In this document: piece after piece, positions 1 through 7,681 of the stretch
Numbering within the stretch: the first letter of the stretch is position 1
How the letters are laid out: every line of letters starts with the position of its first letter
IMG/VR virus record: IMGVR_UViG_3300033153_003362
Span: 1 to 43,884 of that record
Origin: a virus
Direction: 5' to 3' (one strand)
Length of the DNA: 43,884 nt
Translations under genes and position numbers: made by a program
Notes under the pieces: model-generated
What the model saw: only the letters and a program-made list of their open reading frames with translations
Databases searched by the model: none
What the model was told of the DNA's origin: nothing

Positions 1-114
1 GCCGAGCTTCAAGCCGTTGCAGAACAGTTTGAGGAGGTGCTCAGTGCCTAAAGCACCCTTGGAACACTCAATCCTCGGTGCTTCAAGCTGTGAGCGGTGG
101 TGGAATTGCCCCGG
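1..114. repeat. Terminal redundancy, left copy (circular assembly join)
   Basis: Bases 1-114 are identical to 43771-43884. The left copy contains the last 51 bases of the SNF2 helicase gene, including its stop, and the start of the DUF2800 gene. Genes read continuously across the join, so this is the overlap of a circular assembly. The real particle DNA could be circularly permuted, or could carry a terminal repeat that the assembler collapsed; the sequence alone does not decide. Confidence 0.95.
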
Positions 115-1225
115 AAGTGTTGAGGCAGTTAAGAAGTACAAGAACGAGGAATCGAAGTACGCGGCGGAAGGTACAGTCGCTCACGGCATTATCGCTAATG
201 AGTTAGAAATGATATACCCCCGTAAGCAAATAAGCGGTGTCCTCGGAAAAGCGTTAAGCCCTAAAGTTAGGGAATCTCTTGATAAGAAAATAGGAGACAC
301 TGTTATGCAAGGTGATTTTGAAATTGAGATCACCGAGGAAATGGTTGACGCTGTAATGGAATTCCTTCAACTTGTTGCGGAGGAAGCCGACCCCGGGTGC
401 GTCATTAAAATCGAGGAGCGTGTTGACTTATCCAAGGAAAACAAGCACCTATTCGGTACTTCTGACGTTGTTATCATAAAGCCGTTTGAGTGGATTAAGG
501 TCATGGACTTCAAGTATGGCGCGGGTATTAAGGTAAACGCTTGGGAGAACAAGCAAGGGCTTTTCTACCTAACGTGTGCTTGGGAAGGTGAGGACGTGGA
601 GCATGGTGAGGTCATCATCTGCCAACCACGAAAAGAGAATGGTACTTCCCGATACGCTGTGACCCACGAGCAGTACCAGAAGTTTAAGTACGAGCTTATC
701 GTGAGTGCTGATGAAGCATTGAAGAAGAAAGCGGTGCGCGTTGCCGGTGCGTGGTGTAAGAAGTCTTTTTGCCCCGCATTTGCCGATTGCCCTGCTGCCG
801 ATAATATGGCTCACGAGATTGTTGCTCGTGACTTCGATAGTCCGATCGCGCCGGATAAGTTGTCTATCAGCAAGATTCAAATGGTGTTGGAGAAGGCTGA
901 GTTTATTACAGCGTGGATGAACGCTGTGAATGCCCGAGCCAAAGAGCTGATGCTCGCGGGCGAGGACATCCCCGGTTTTAAGTTGGTACAAGGGTATGGT
1001 CATCGCAAGTGGCAATCAGAAGCATCCGTCGAGGAGGATTTTGCTGACCTCGGGGATAAGTTGTTCGAGAAGCCGAAGTTGAAATCACCGGCGAAGTTGG
1101 AGAAACTAATAGGGAAGGATAAGATAGCTGATTATGCTTATAAGCCAGAGACGGCAGTTAAATTAGTCCCTGATTCAGCTAAAGGCGACCCTTTACAAAT
1201 AAACGTAAAAGCAGACTATGATTAG
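44..1225 (+). CDS. DUF2800 family phage protein, PD-(D/E)XK nuclease-like
   Basis: 393 residues. It matches the DUF2800 family, which sits beside the ssDNA-binding protein and family A polymerase in many phages and has a PD-(D/E)XK nuclease-like core. The core is visible: Asp141 in a GTSDVV strand, then Asp155-x-Lys157 in VMDFKYG. A CERWWNCPGS motif lies near the N-terminus and a Cys cluster (CKKSFCPAFADC) lies before the C-terminal third, as in Fe-S or zinc-bearing AddB/Cas4-like nucleases. The start is the GTG at 44: SD GAGGAGG lies at 31-37 with 6-base spacing, and the start overlaps the upstream SNF2 stop by 8 bases. An upstream in-frame TTG at 17 has no SD. The role is inferred as DNA end processing in replication or recombination. 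The cut substrate is unknown. Confidence 0.9.
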   Translation: MPKAPLEHSILGASSCERWWNCPGSVEAVKKYKNEESKYAAEGTVAHGIIANELEMIYPRKQISGVLGKALSPKVRESLDKKIGDTVMQGDFEIEITEEMVDAVMEFLQLVAEEADPGCVIKIEERVDLSKENKHLFGTSDVVIIKPFEWIKVMDFKYGAGIKVNAWENKQGLFYLTCAWEGEDVEHGEVIICQPRKENGTSRYAVTHEQYQKFKYELIVSADEALKKKAVRVAGAWCKKSFCPAFADCPAADNMAHEIVARDFDSPIAPDKLSISKIQMVLEKAEFITAWMNAVNARAKELMLAGEDIPGFKLVQGYGHRKWQSEASVEEDFADLGDKLFEKPKLKSPAKLEKLIGKDKIADYAYKPETAVKLVPDSAKGDPLQINVKADYD

Positions 1226-1237
1226 ACAAGGAGAAAA

Positions 1238-1564
1238 ATGAAAAAAGCGATGCTGAGTCAGCCAATGAAAGGGTTGACAGACGAACAAATCGTCGCGGCA
1301 AGAGATAAGGCGGTTAAATACCTAGAGGATAAAGGGTATGAGGTCGTCAACACTCTCTTTACCGACGAGTGGTACAAGAAAGAAAACATGAAGGAACGTG
1401 GTGTCTTACAGATACCAATATGCTTTTTAGCTAAATCGCTAGAGAGCATGAGCAAGTGTACCTCTGTGTTATTTGTGCCGGGATGGGAAGAAGCAAGAGG
1501 TTGTTTGATCGAACACGAAGTAGCTTCAAAGTACGGAATTGAAATTCTGTATCAAGAAGCATAA
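1238..1564 (+). CDS. DUF4406 protein, nucleoside 2-deoxyribosyltransferase-like fold
   Basis: 108 residues. The N-terminal LSQPMKGLT block and the C-terminal GWEEARGCLIEHEVA block match the DUF4406 family. That family shares the fold of nucleoside 2-deoxyribosyltransferases, which swap bases between deoxynucleosides; the Glu in IEHEVA is at the usual catalytic position. The gene starts 12 bases after DUF2800 behind an AAGGAG site. Its place inside the replication operon suggests a nucleotide-salvage or nucleotide-sensing role, but enzymatic activity of DUF4406 phage proteins is not established. Confidence 0.85.
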   Translation: MKKAMLSQPMKGLTDEQIVAARDKAVKYLEDKGYEVVNTLFTDEWYKKENMKERGVLQIPICFLAKSLESMSKCTSVLFVPGWEEARGCLIEHEVASKYGIEILYQEA

Positions 1565-1601
1565 ACCAATCAAAACCAATCAAAGACAGGAGAACAGGAA
1601 A

Positions 1602-2135
1602 ATGAACAAATTCACAATCAAAGAAGATGGAGCGATGTTAACCCCGGAATTTAGGGTGTCCTTCCCGAACGTATTCGAGAAGTCACAACTTTCCGGAAAG
1701 TACGGATGCGGTTTCATGTTCCCGAAGGCTTCGACGGACATGAAAGTTTTAGAAGCACAAATCCAAACGGTTATCCTTGAGAAATGGGGTAAGAAAATAC
1801 CTAAGAACCTCGCTTTACCAATTCTCGACGGGGATGAGTCTGATCGTGCAGAGCGAGAAGGGTGCTGGTATCTTAACGCGAAGGCCGGTAAGTACCAGCC
1901 GCCGTTAATTGATCGCCAGAAGGAAACCATCGAAGACCCGGAAGAATTTTACGCCGGTTGTTGGGCGCGTGCCGTTATCACTTTTTACACGTATGATCGT
2001 AAAGACATCGGCAAAGCGGGTGTTTCTGTAGGGATTCGCTCAATACAGAAACTCAGGGACGACGAACCTCTTGTATCAAGAGTAGTCGCCGAAAACGAGT
2101 TCGATGACTTACCAAGTGAAATTGAGGATCTATAA
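1602..2135 (+). CDS. Single-stranded DNA-binding protein, Enc34 type (DUF2815)
   Basis: 177 residues. It matches DUF2815, whose member from Enterobacter phage Enc34 was shown to be an OB-fold ssDNA-binding protein. Family-typical features are the N-terminal TPEFRVSFPNVFE segment, the WYLNAKAG block, an FYAGCWARAVITFYTYD block and an acidic C-terminal tail (FDDLPSEIEDL) of the kind that recruits replication partners. The ATG at 1602 follows an AGGAGAACAGG site; an in-frame ATG at 1539 lies inside the upstream gene without an SD. The last base overlaps the polymerase ATG, so the two are translationally coupled. Confidence 0.9.
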   Translation: MNKFTIKEDGAMLTPEFRVSFPNVFEKSQLSGKYGCGFMFPKASTDMKVLEAQIQTVILEKWGKKIPKNLALPILDGDESDRAEREGCWYLNAKAGKYQPPLIDRQKETIEDPEEFYAGCWARAVITFYTYDRKDIGKAGVSVGIRSIQKLRDDEPLVSRVVAENEFDDLPSEIEDL

Positions 2136-4012
2136 TGTATGTTTTCGTAGACTTAGAAACACGGTCACAGATTGACATTAAGAAGTGCGGCTCAGGTGCA
2201 TATTGCCGAGACCAGTCTACGGAAATCCTATGTTATTGCTATGCTATCGAAGACGGTCCCATCGTGCGCGTCGCGCAAAGTGACGTGACTCCCCTTTTAG
2301 AGTTAAAACACGGTGGGGCCATCTTCGTGGCTCACAATGCTGCTTTCGAGTCTGCTATCTTTAACGAGGTAGGACTCGCCGGGGCGAAGTTCATTTGTAC
2401 TATGGCATTAGCCCAAAGTCATGGACTCCCCGGAAGTCTCGATAGAGCATCAAAAGCTTTGCAGTTGGATTACCAAAAAGACCCTATGGGAATGCGCTTG
2501 ATTAACCGTTTTTGTTCCCCTAATCGTGACGGAGAGTATCACGAAATGGATGAGCAAGAAATGAAGGAAATGCTTGACTATTGCGCGACTGACGTTGAGG
2601 TTGAGAGGGCTATCTTTAATCGCCTTCCTAAACTCAGTGAGTATGAGCAGGGAGTATTTGAATTGACCCAAAAGATTAACGAGCGTGGGATCAAAATTGA
2701 TCTCGACTTAGCCAAGAGTGCAGCGTATATTTCCGGTGAGTTAACTCACCAAGCAAATCAGCGCCTTAAAGAAATTACGGGGGGAAAGTTTTATTCACTT
2801 AAACAAACAGTCCGATTGAAGAATTATCTCAACCACGAGTATGGTCTTGATCTTGAGACTATTTCTAGCCCGGAGTTGCTTGAGAAGCTTCCCTTTATAC
2901 AGGATGAGGAAGCCCAAGAGATTGTGCAGTTGAGATTAAACTTCGGGAAATCATCAGCAGCTAAATTCGATAAAGCCCGTCATGCCGTCAATGATGACCA
3001 AAGGGTGAGGAATTATCTCATCTATCACGGGGCGGGTACAGGGCGGTGGACGAGCCACACGATTCAGCTACAGAATCTTCCGAGAGGGATTGCCGTTGAC
3101 CCTGATGTGTGCATTCAGCTTATCAAACAGAAAGATGCTTCCTTCTATGGTGCGTTTTATGATGACCCGATAGGAGCATTATCGACGTGTATCCGAGGGT
3201 TGTTTGTCGCAGAGGAAGGCAATCTTCTCTACGTTGTGGATTATGCTTCTATCGAAGCCCGCGTTCTCGCGTGGTTAGCCGGGGAGAAGAAAGCGCTTAG
3301 GCTCTTTGAAGAAGGCGCTGATGCTTACGTGGAAATGGCAAAGGAAATATATCACGATCCCAACTTGACAAAGAAGGACAAACCTGAGAGACAATTAGGG
3401 AAGACAGCGGTGTTGGCTTGTGGGTATGGTATGGGCCCGGACAGATTCTTTGCGACGTGTTCTTCTTTCGGCATCGAAGTCACTCCTGAATTGGCAGAGA
3501 AAGCGGTCAGAACCTACCGGCAGAGCAACAAGCAGATCGTGTCTTTCTGGTACGATTTGGAGAGGGCGGCGATGGCTACGTTGAGGACAGGGAAGAATCA
3601 TAAATGCGGTCCGGTGCGTTTTATGCGAGGTCGGGAATTTTTGTACTGTGAGCTCCCTTCTAAGCGACGTTTGGCTTACTACAAACCGAGAATTGAGGAG
3701 AATCAGATAGTTTATTTCACACAAAACTCTCAGACCCATTCCTTCGGCAAGACCCACACCTACGGGGGTAAATTGTGCGAGAACATAACTCAAGCAGTAG
3801 CGCGTGACATCATGGCCGATGCTATGTTAAGATTAGAAGAAGCGGACTTCCCTGTTGTACTTAGCGTTCACGATGAGGTTGTCGTGGAAAAAGAGAAGGG
3901 CGCGCGGTTTGAGTTGCAAGACATAATAACAATAATGACAACCCTTCCTGAGTGGGCTAAAGGATGCCCGATTGATGCGGAAGGATTCGCGACAGAAAGG
4001 TACCGAAAATAA
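2135..4012 (+). CDS. Family A DNA polymerase with 3'-5' exonuclease
   Basis: 625 residues, the replicative polymerase. The proofreading domain comes first: Exo I (FVDLETRS, Asp6 and Glu8), Exo II (VAHNAAFES) and Exo III (YCATDVEVE). The polymerase domain follows with motif A (DYASIEARVLAW, Asp369), motif B (RQLGKTAVLACGYGMG) and motif C (SVHDEVVVE, His579-Asp580-Glu581). All catalytic residues are present, and there is no 5'-3' exonuclease domain, as is usual for phage enzymes. It starts in a TAATG overlap with the ssDNA-binding gene and ends overlapping the next gene. The DUF2800, DUF2815, PolA order is a known phage replication cassette. Confidence 0.97.
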   Translation: MYVFVDLETRSQIDIKKCGSGAYCRDQSTEILCYCYAIEDGPIVRVAQSDVTPLLELKHGGAIFVAHNAAFESAIFNEVGLAGAKFICTMALAQSHGLPGSLDRASKALQLDYQKDPMGMRLINRFCSPNRDGEYHEMDEQEMKEMLDYCATDVEVERAIFNRLPKLSEYEQGVFELTQKINERGIKIDLDLAKSAAYISGELTHQANQRLKEITGGKFYSLKQTVRLKNYLNHEYGLDLETISSPELLEKLPFIQDEEAQEIVQLRLNFGKSSAAKFDKARHAVNDDQRVRNYLIYHGAGTGRWTSHTIQLQNLPRGIAVDPDVCIQLIKQKDASFYGAFYDDPIGALSTCIRGLFVAEEGNLLYVVDYASIEARVLAWLAGEKKALRLFEEGADAYVEMAKEIYHDPNLTKKDKPERQLGKTAVLACGYGMGPDRFFATCSSFGIEVTPELAEKAVRTYRQSNKQIVSFWYDLERAAMATLRTGKNHKCGPVRFMRGREFLYCELPSKRRLAYYKPRIEENQIVYFTQNSQTHSFGKTHTYGGKLCENITQAVARDIMADAMLRLEEADFPVVLSVHDEVVVEKEKGARFELQDIITIMTTLPEWAKGCPIDAEGFATERYRK

Positions 4013-4464
4013 TGGTCATCATAACTAAACATATCTACTGCCCTCTTTGCGACGGGATAATGGAGAAGAAGCCTTTTATGTATGGGAGTATGAGGACGAC
4101 AGCGTATATTTGCACACCCTGTCAAATCTTCACCTTCTCTTTTGACCCGGCATTCAATAAGTGGCGAGACGCGGATAAGTATATTCCCTGTCCTCACTGT
4201 CAGCACAAAGAGGTAAGGTGGTTCTCCCGTCATGTTGACCATTATATTAAATTCAAGTGCCCTAAGTGCGGGATCGTTGGCGAGGGCGACTGCAACTCTA
4301 TGGCTAAGGAAGATGGTACTGTTGATCTGGAATTGATGGAGGGTAGCGAGCAAGTACCGGAAGAAAATCGTGTTCAAGTGCCGATCGATAATCTCCGTAT
4401 CCCACAGGATATGAAGAACCAACTAAAAGCCAAGATGAGACGCAACAGGGAGAAAAAGAAATGA
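4012..4464 (+). CDS. Zinc-ribbon protein
   Basis: 150 residues, function not recognised. It has three Cys pairs: CPLC near residue 11, CTPC near 34, and then CPHC and CPKC about 25 residues apart, together making two zinc ribbons. The C-terminus is highly charged and ends in a basic KMRRNREKKK stretch suited to nucleic-acid binding. It is coupled by TAATG to the polymerase and by ATGA to the next gene. A role as a polymerase accessory or DNA-binding factor is inferred from position only. Confidence 0.75.
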   Translation: MVIITKHIYCPLCDGIMEKKPFMYGSMRTTAYICTPCQIFTFSFDPAFNKWRDADKYIPCPHCQHKEVRWFSRHVDHYIKFKCPKCGIVGEGDCNSMAKEDGTVDLELMEGSEQVPEENRVQVPIDNLRIPQDMKNQLKAKMRRNREKKK

Positions 4465-4691
4465 CAAAACAATCGACGTATATAAGGGCGGTAAAGGCTC
4501 TGCCTGAATACTTCATTGATGACCAGACGCGGTTAGCGACAGTGGATGATTTTATGATGGTCGTGGCTAACCCTCGCTTTGCCCCAATGTGGTACGATGC
4601 TAAGGCAAAGAAGGTAAAATGGCGCGCCTTAGATAGTAAGGATTGCCCTATTTCATTTGATAAAGAAGGCAACTTAATAGTAAAGGAATAA
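4461..4691 (+). CDS. Hypothetical protein in replication operon
   Basis: 76 residues, not recognised. It is soluble, mixed charge, with the run PRFAPMWYDAKAKKVKWRAL in its centre and no Cys pairs or membrane segment. It overlaps both neighbours (ATGA upstream, TAATG downstream), which supports real translation within the tightly packed replication operon. Confidence 0.7.
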   Translation: MTKQSTYIRAVKALPEYFIDDQTRLATVDDFMMVVANPRFAPMWYDAKAKKVKWRALDSKDCPISFDKEGNLIVKE

Positions 4692-5059
4692 TGTCCGGTC
4701 TATCCCCCACTCAAAGAACCCTAAGAGAGCTTCGCAACCGAGGAATGATCTGTGGAATTGTCGAGAGATTTAACCGATACGCAGGACCCCACGGGATCCG
4801 TCAAGACCTCTTTGGGTTCATTGACATCATAGCCCTTGACCGAAAGGAAGGTATTATAGGAGTGCAAAGCTGCGGGCAAGCCTTCTCTGAGCATTATAAG
4901 AAGATAACGATAGAACGTAGCGAAGAATGCCTTGCTTGGATCAGATGCGGGGGTAAAGTTGAACTTTACGGATGGCGTAAACTCAAAGTAAAGCGCGGGG
5001 GCGCGGCGATGCGCTGGATTCCTCGTATAAAGAAGATAACAGATGATGATTTCCTATGA
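4691..5059 (+). CDS. VRR-NUC-like nuclease (Holliday-junction resolvase-like fold)
   Basis: 122 residues. The central block GFIDIIALDRKEGIIGVQSCG has the strand-Asp-hairpin-(E/Q)xx pattern of small PD-(D/E)XK nucleases. It most resembles VRR-NUC or a related resolvase-like phage family seen beside polymerase and SNF2 genes. The usual ExK is here VQS, so the active site is either divergent or typical of a VQ-bearing subgroup. The likely role is cutting branched DNA during replication or packaging. Start and stop overlap the neighbours (TAATG and ATGA). The family name is less certain than the nuclease-like fold. Confidence 0.7.
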   Translation: MSGLSPTQRTLRELRNRGMICGIVERFNRYAGPHGIRQDLFGFIDIIALDRKEGIIGVQSCGQAFSEHYKKITIERSEECLAWIRCGGKVELYGWRKLKVKRGGAAMRWIPRIKKITDDDFL

Positions 5060-5379
5060 GAGATAAACTGGGTCGTTTTGTTAAAGGGAACCAACAACCG
5101 AAGGGGTCTGCGCATCCTCAGTGGGTGGAGAAGTGTACTTATAACACCGCGCATTGGTGGATAAACACCCACTTCAAAAGACCTAAAGAGTGCGAACACT
5201 GTGGCACAACGACAGCTAAAAAGTATGAGTGGGCTAACATAAGTAAGAAATACAAAAGGGTTAGATCAGATTGGCTCAACTTATGTTGTAGTTGCCACAG
5301 AAAATATGATAACTCCGTCGCTAAAACTTGGGCTACCAGACGCAAGATAGGGGGTAAGTGGAATGCTAAAAGGGAGTAA
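5056..5379 (+). CDS. HNH endonuclease-like protein
   Basis: 107 residues. It carries a Cys4-type HNH core: CEHCG, then YEWANIS in the place of the usual H-N strand, then LCCSCHRKYD with the final His. The basic N-terminus (DKLGRFVKGNQQPKG) resembles phage HNH proteins that bind DNA through a NUMOD-like arm. The first His of the motif appears as Trp in EWANIS, a variation seen in phage HNH proteins. It may be a free-standing homing-type nickase or part of the replication set. Start overlaps the previous stop (ATGA). Confidence 0.8.
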   Translation: MRDKLGRFVKGNQQPKGSAHPQWVEKCTYNTAHWWINTHFKRPKECEHCGTTTAKKYEWANISKKYKRVRSDWLNLCCSCHRKYDNSVAKTWATRRKIGGKWNAKRE

Positions 5380-5506
5380 TTTCTTCGGAATAGCTATAAT
5401 TGTTCTGTTCTCAGGTGGTACAATACAACAGGCCTGCCTTCATAACTGGAAGTTGGCGGGGATATACTTATGTAGCGCAATTCTTAATTGGATATTTATA
5501 TTATGA
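5363..5506 (+). CDS. Small two-span membrane protein
   Basis: 47 residues, two hydrophobic stretches (about 7-19 and 32-47) joined by a short polar loop containing Cys and HNWK. A GGGGGT site precedes the ATG. The gene overlaps the HNH 3' end by 17 bases and joins the next gene by ATGA, which argues that it is expressed. Function unknown; a holin-like or membrane-tethering role is possible but unsupported. Confidence 0.6.
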   Translation: MLKGSNFFGIAIIVLFSGGTIQQACLHNWKLAGIYLCSAILNWIFIL

Positions 5507-5700
5507 ACGAAGACATTGTAAATGATTGTAGAGAATACGCTAAAGACCCAGCGAAGTGGTACTGGCGCTATATCAAGTATTGCTCTCCTAAGTCCTTCGT
5601 GTACTTCTTCAAAAGACGCACAGAGCTGACCGACGAGGAGTTTAACGCGATAGCAAAAGCTGCCAAAGCGGGAACGCTAAAGATCAAAGTCCACGCATAA
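5503..5700 (+). CDS. Hypothetical protein, last gene of the plus-strand operon
   Basis: 65 residues, not recognised; aromatic- and Lys-rich (KWYWRYIKYCSPKSFVYFFKRR), then a helical, charged tail. The start at 5503 is chosen because of the ATGA overlap with the small membrane protein. The stop lies 5 bases before the terminator stem that ends this operon. Confidence 0.65.
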   Translation: MNEDIVNDCREYAKDPAKWYWRYIKYCSPKSFVYFFKRRTELTDEEFNAIAKAAKAGTLKIKVHA

Positions 5701-5705
5701 AAAGA

Positions 5706-5733
5706 AGCCCAGTCATATTACTACGACTGGGCT
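5706..5733. terminator. Bidirectional Rho-independent terminator between convergent operons
   Basis: A perfect 9-bp stem AGCCCAGTC (5706-5714) and GACTGGGCT (5725-5733) with a 10-base loop. On the plus strand it is followed by CTCTTTCTCTC; on the minus strand it is followed by TTCTTTTT. It sits between the stop of the last plus-strand gene and the stop of the last minus-strand gene, so it can serve both arms. Confidence 0.9.
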
Positions 5734-5758
5734 CTTTCTCTCTGGGGGAGAATAAATC

Positions 5759-6142
5759 CTACCCGAACTTAATCCTCGACAATAATCTATTTATAAGTGG
5801 TTGAACATTCACGTCTTTGTGTGCGGCAGCAAGTTGAATCTTTAGCTTTGCTACCATCTCAGACATCTCCGGGTCTTTTGAAGCAGCTTCGATCGCCTTG
5901 ATCGTAGCCCACAAACCCTTATCTGATTTCTTTTTACCCAAAAAGATAAAAGCGTTACTGACAAACAAGATCGCTGCTAACGCCCCTGAGCCGTAAGGCA
6001 CAGCATCAGCCACATCCTTCGTAATCTGAGTTGCTTCTCTGTATCCTGTTTCCGGGTTGATCGGAGCAGTCGCGTCGATCAGAGAACACCCCGCCATAAA
6101 CACACAGGCTAAAACAAGTAAAATTAAAAATTGGTTTCTCAT
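5759..6142 (-). CDS. Predicted lipoprotein with a membrane segment
   Basis: 127 residues. The N-terminus is a lipoprotein signal (LLVLACVFMAGC, lipobox FMAGC). A second hydrophobic stretch (about 53-70, GSGALAAILFVSNAFIFLG) is followed by a basic segment and a helical tail. It has a good AAGGAGAAG site. It is the last gene of the late operon, next to membrane proteins, so a lysis (spanin-like) role is inferred. A lipoprotein that also carries a transmembrane stretch would suit a unimolecular-spanin-like topology, but the usual spanin coiled coil is not obvious. Confidence 0.7.
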   Translation of the reverse strand: MRNQFLILLVLACVFMAGCSLIDATAPINPETGYREATQITKDVADAVPYGSGALAAILFVSNAFIFLGKKKSDKGLWATIKAIEAASKDPEMSEMVAKLKIQLAAAHKDVNVQPLINRLLSRIKFG

Positions 6143-6152
6143 AGTCTTCTCC

Positions 6153-6617
6153 TTAGATTGTTAGTAAGGGAATCAAAACGTAAGTCGCGCCGATCAAAGT
6201 CTCCTCTGTTCGTGCTGATGAGGTCTGATTCCAAGTGCCAGCCACTATGCTAGTCGCTGTGCATACCAGTATATGTAAAAGCAGCATAGTCCACGCACCG
6301 TATAATACAAATAATGGCGTGAAGCATACTGCTGCTGACGCTCCTGCTATAGCGCGCTTCCTAATCTTTTCGCTTGTAGTGTTTCCCCCGTATCCTATAC
6401 TCAAGGCCCCAAATAACAGCGGCACACAGAGCAAGGACCAAGCATTGAAGGTATCCGTCCATAATGTAAACCCCGCTATCGCCACGCCTAAAAGACAAGG
6501 CATAACATACCGTCGCTTCCACTTCCCATTCATACCGCCAAGTCCGTAGAGAAGCCCACAGACAGCGACGACGATTAGTTTAAGAAATGCTATCAGTTGT
6601 AGTGTTGTTTCGCTCAT
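6153..6617 (-). CDS. Polytopic membrane protein, possible holin
   Basis: 154 residues with about five or six hydrophobic segments (near 8-24, 38-53, 58-75, 88-105, 108-124 and 141-153). The early loop GGMNGKWKRRY and the later SEKIRKR are basic. I do not recognise the family. Position among small lipoproteins at the end of the late operon makes a holin or holin-accessory role plausible, although known holins usually have fewer segments. It starts in a TAATG overlap with the upstream gene. Confidence 0.65.
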   Translation of the reverse strand: MSETTLQLIAFLKLIVVAVCGLLYGLGGMNGKWKRRYVMPCLLGVAIAGFTLWTDTFNAWSLLCVPLLFGALSIGYGGNTTSEKIRKRAIAGASAAVCFTPLFVLYGAWTMLLLHILVCTATSIVAGTWNQTSSARTEETLIGATYVLIPLLTI

Positions 6618-6922
6618 TATTTAGCCTTTCCGTTCCTGTTAGCAGTTATAAAATCATCTATCCTTGTTGTTAAGTGGTTTATGTTACTGCTCATGCCATC
6701 AAATCTTGTATTTAAGTTTCTCTCGAAGCGATCTAAAGCCCCGACTGTCACATAATTTTCGTGTTTAATCCCGACTTCTAGCGCTACTGCGTCTATCGCG
6801 TGTTCGCATCTTTTAACCCTAGCACTAATACCTCTTTTGCAGTCGTTCATAAGAAGCCAAACGGCCCCAAAGATAGTAGCACTCACCGCAGCTACGATAC
6901 TAATTAGCTCCCATTCGTTCAT
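6617..6922 (-). CDS. Small membrane-anchored coiled-coil protein (spanin- or holin-like)
   Basis: 101 residues: one N-terminal transmembrane helix (about 7-25) and then a soluble, heptad-like domain to the C-terminus. This is the layout of inner-membrane spanins (Rz) and some holin-associated proteins. It is coupled by TAATG to a small lipoprotein gene immediately upstream, a pairing reminiscent of Rz/Rz1 though not nested. The exact role is inferred. Confidence 0.65.
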   Translation of the reverse strand: MNEWELISIVAAVSATIFGAVWLLMNDCKRGISARVKRCEHAIDAVALEVGIKHENYVTVGALDRFERNLNTRFDGMSSNINHLTTRIDDFITANRNGKAK

Positions 6923-7158
6923 TAGAATCTCCTAAAGGTCATGTTGGCTGTTTCGTTTACCCATTGATGCGTTATGCAGCGACTATCCATAACCTCAGTA
7001 CAGTGGAGAATCTTTCCTTCCTCTTGAAGCTGTTTATCTATCTCGGTCATACCAGATTCGTAAAGAGTGGTACATCCTGCTAAGACGAGCGCGAGCATGG
7101 AAGTATACATAACTGTTTTTAAGGTTTCGCTCTTTATTTTTTTATCTCGTCTTAGCAT
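6922..7158 (-). CDS. Small lipoprotein, possible outer-membrane spanin
   Basis: 78 residues from the ATG at 7158, which follows AAGGGA and overlaps the upstream stop (TAATG). A basic N-terminus and hydrophobic stretch end in the lipobox LVLAGC, giving a mature lipoprotein of about 50 residues. Two further Cys residues could form a disulfide in the periplasm. A small Gram-negative lipoprotein beside a single-span coiled-coil protein suggests an o-spanin. An upstream in-frame start at 7182 would bury the TAATG junction and is less likely. Confidence 0.65.
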   Translation of the reverse strand: MLRRDKKIKSETLKTVMYTSMLALVLAGCTTLYESGMTEIDKQLQEEGKILHCTEVMDSRCITHQWVNETANMTFRRF

Positions 7159-7349
7159 TATTCTTGTTCCCTTATAAGGCAAGCCCGTGTCTGGGCCCCT
7201 TCATTATAAATAGCGGCGAGCCGCCAACCTTTATTCAAGAACTCGTCGAGAGCCGCCTTTGTTTCGGGTCTTGTCATGCCGTCAATGTTAATTATCTTAC
7301 TGTACCTCTTAATTACAGAGGATGGTGTCGGGTCTAGTGTTCCGGCCAT
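7158..7349 (-). CDS. Hypothetical protein
   Basis: 63 residues from the ATG at 7349, chosen because it overlaps the upstream stop (TAATG) and has GGGGGT upstream. The protein is short and mixed alpha/beta (KIINIDGMTRPETKAALDEF, then GWRLAAIYNEG). No family recognised. It lies between the appendage-like proteins and the lysis-like cassette. Confidence 0.6.
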   Translation of the reverse strand: MAGTLDPTPSSVIKRYSKIINIDGMTRPETKAALDEFLNKGWRLAAIYNEGAQTRACLIREQE

Positions 7350-7681
7350 TATGCAGATACCCCCAGTACGTGAACCGTTACATCCCCGGAAGAAGGAGAC
7401 GAAGCACACGACGCTATCAATCTCCAATAAGGAAAATAACTTTCACAGGTTTGATAATCATTTGTGTTTGCTGGAACGTCCCACTCTGCCCCTACATCAA
7501 AGTTGTTGGAGAAGTCCGGGTGCATAGAGGCTTGGCACTGGAACGTAACGGCTTGATCCAGCTTATTCTCGATGATGATAGTCTTAACAACAAAAGAACC
7601 ATTGAATACTGTAGCGCCTGTATGGTCACTCGTATCCCTGATCTCCAACTCATCAAAGGTTTTCTCTGACAGCACGCTCAT
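7349..7681 (-). CDS. Beta-rich putative virion accessory protein
   Basis: 110 residues, no family recognised. Alternating hydrophobic and polar residues, many Ser/Thr/Asn and few charges suggest an all-beta fold (FNGSFVVKTIIIENKLDQAVTFQ... then WRLIASCASS, DVTVHVLGVSA). It follows two other beta-rich proteins in the same operon, so attachment to the tail or head is inferred. Confidence 0.6.
   Translation of the reverse strand: MSVLSEKTFDELEIRDTSDHTGATVFNGSFVVKTIIIENKLDQAVTFQCQASMHPDFSNNFDVGAEWDVPANTNDYQTCESYFPYWRLIASCASSPSSGDVTVHVLGVSA

Noticed and set aside
569-1015. Open frame on the minus strand opposite DUF2800
   Set aside because: It lies fully inside a well-supported gene, has no SD and looks compositionally like an antisense frame.
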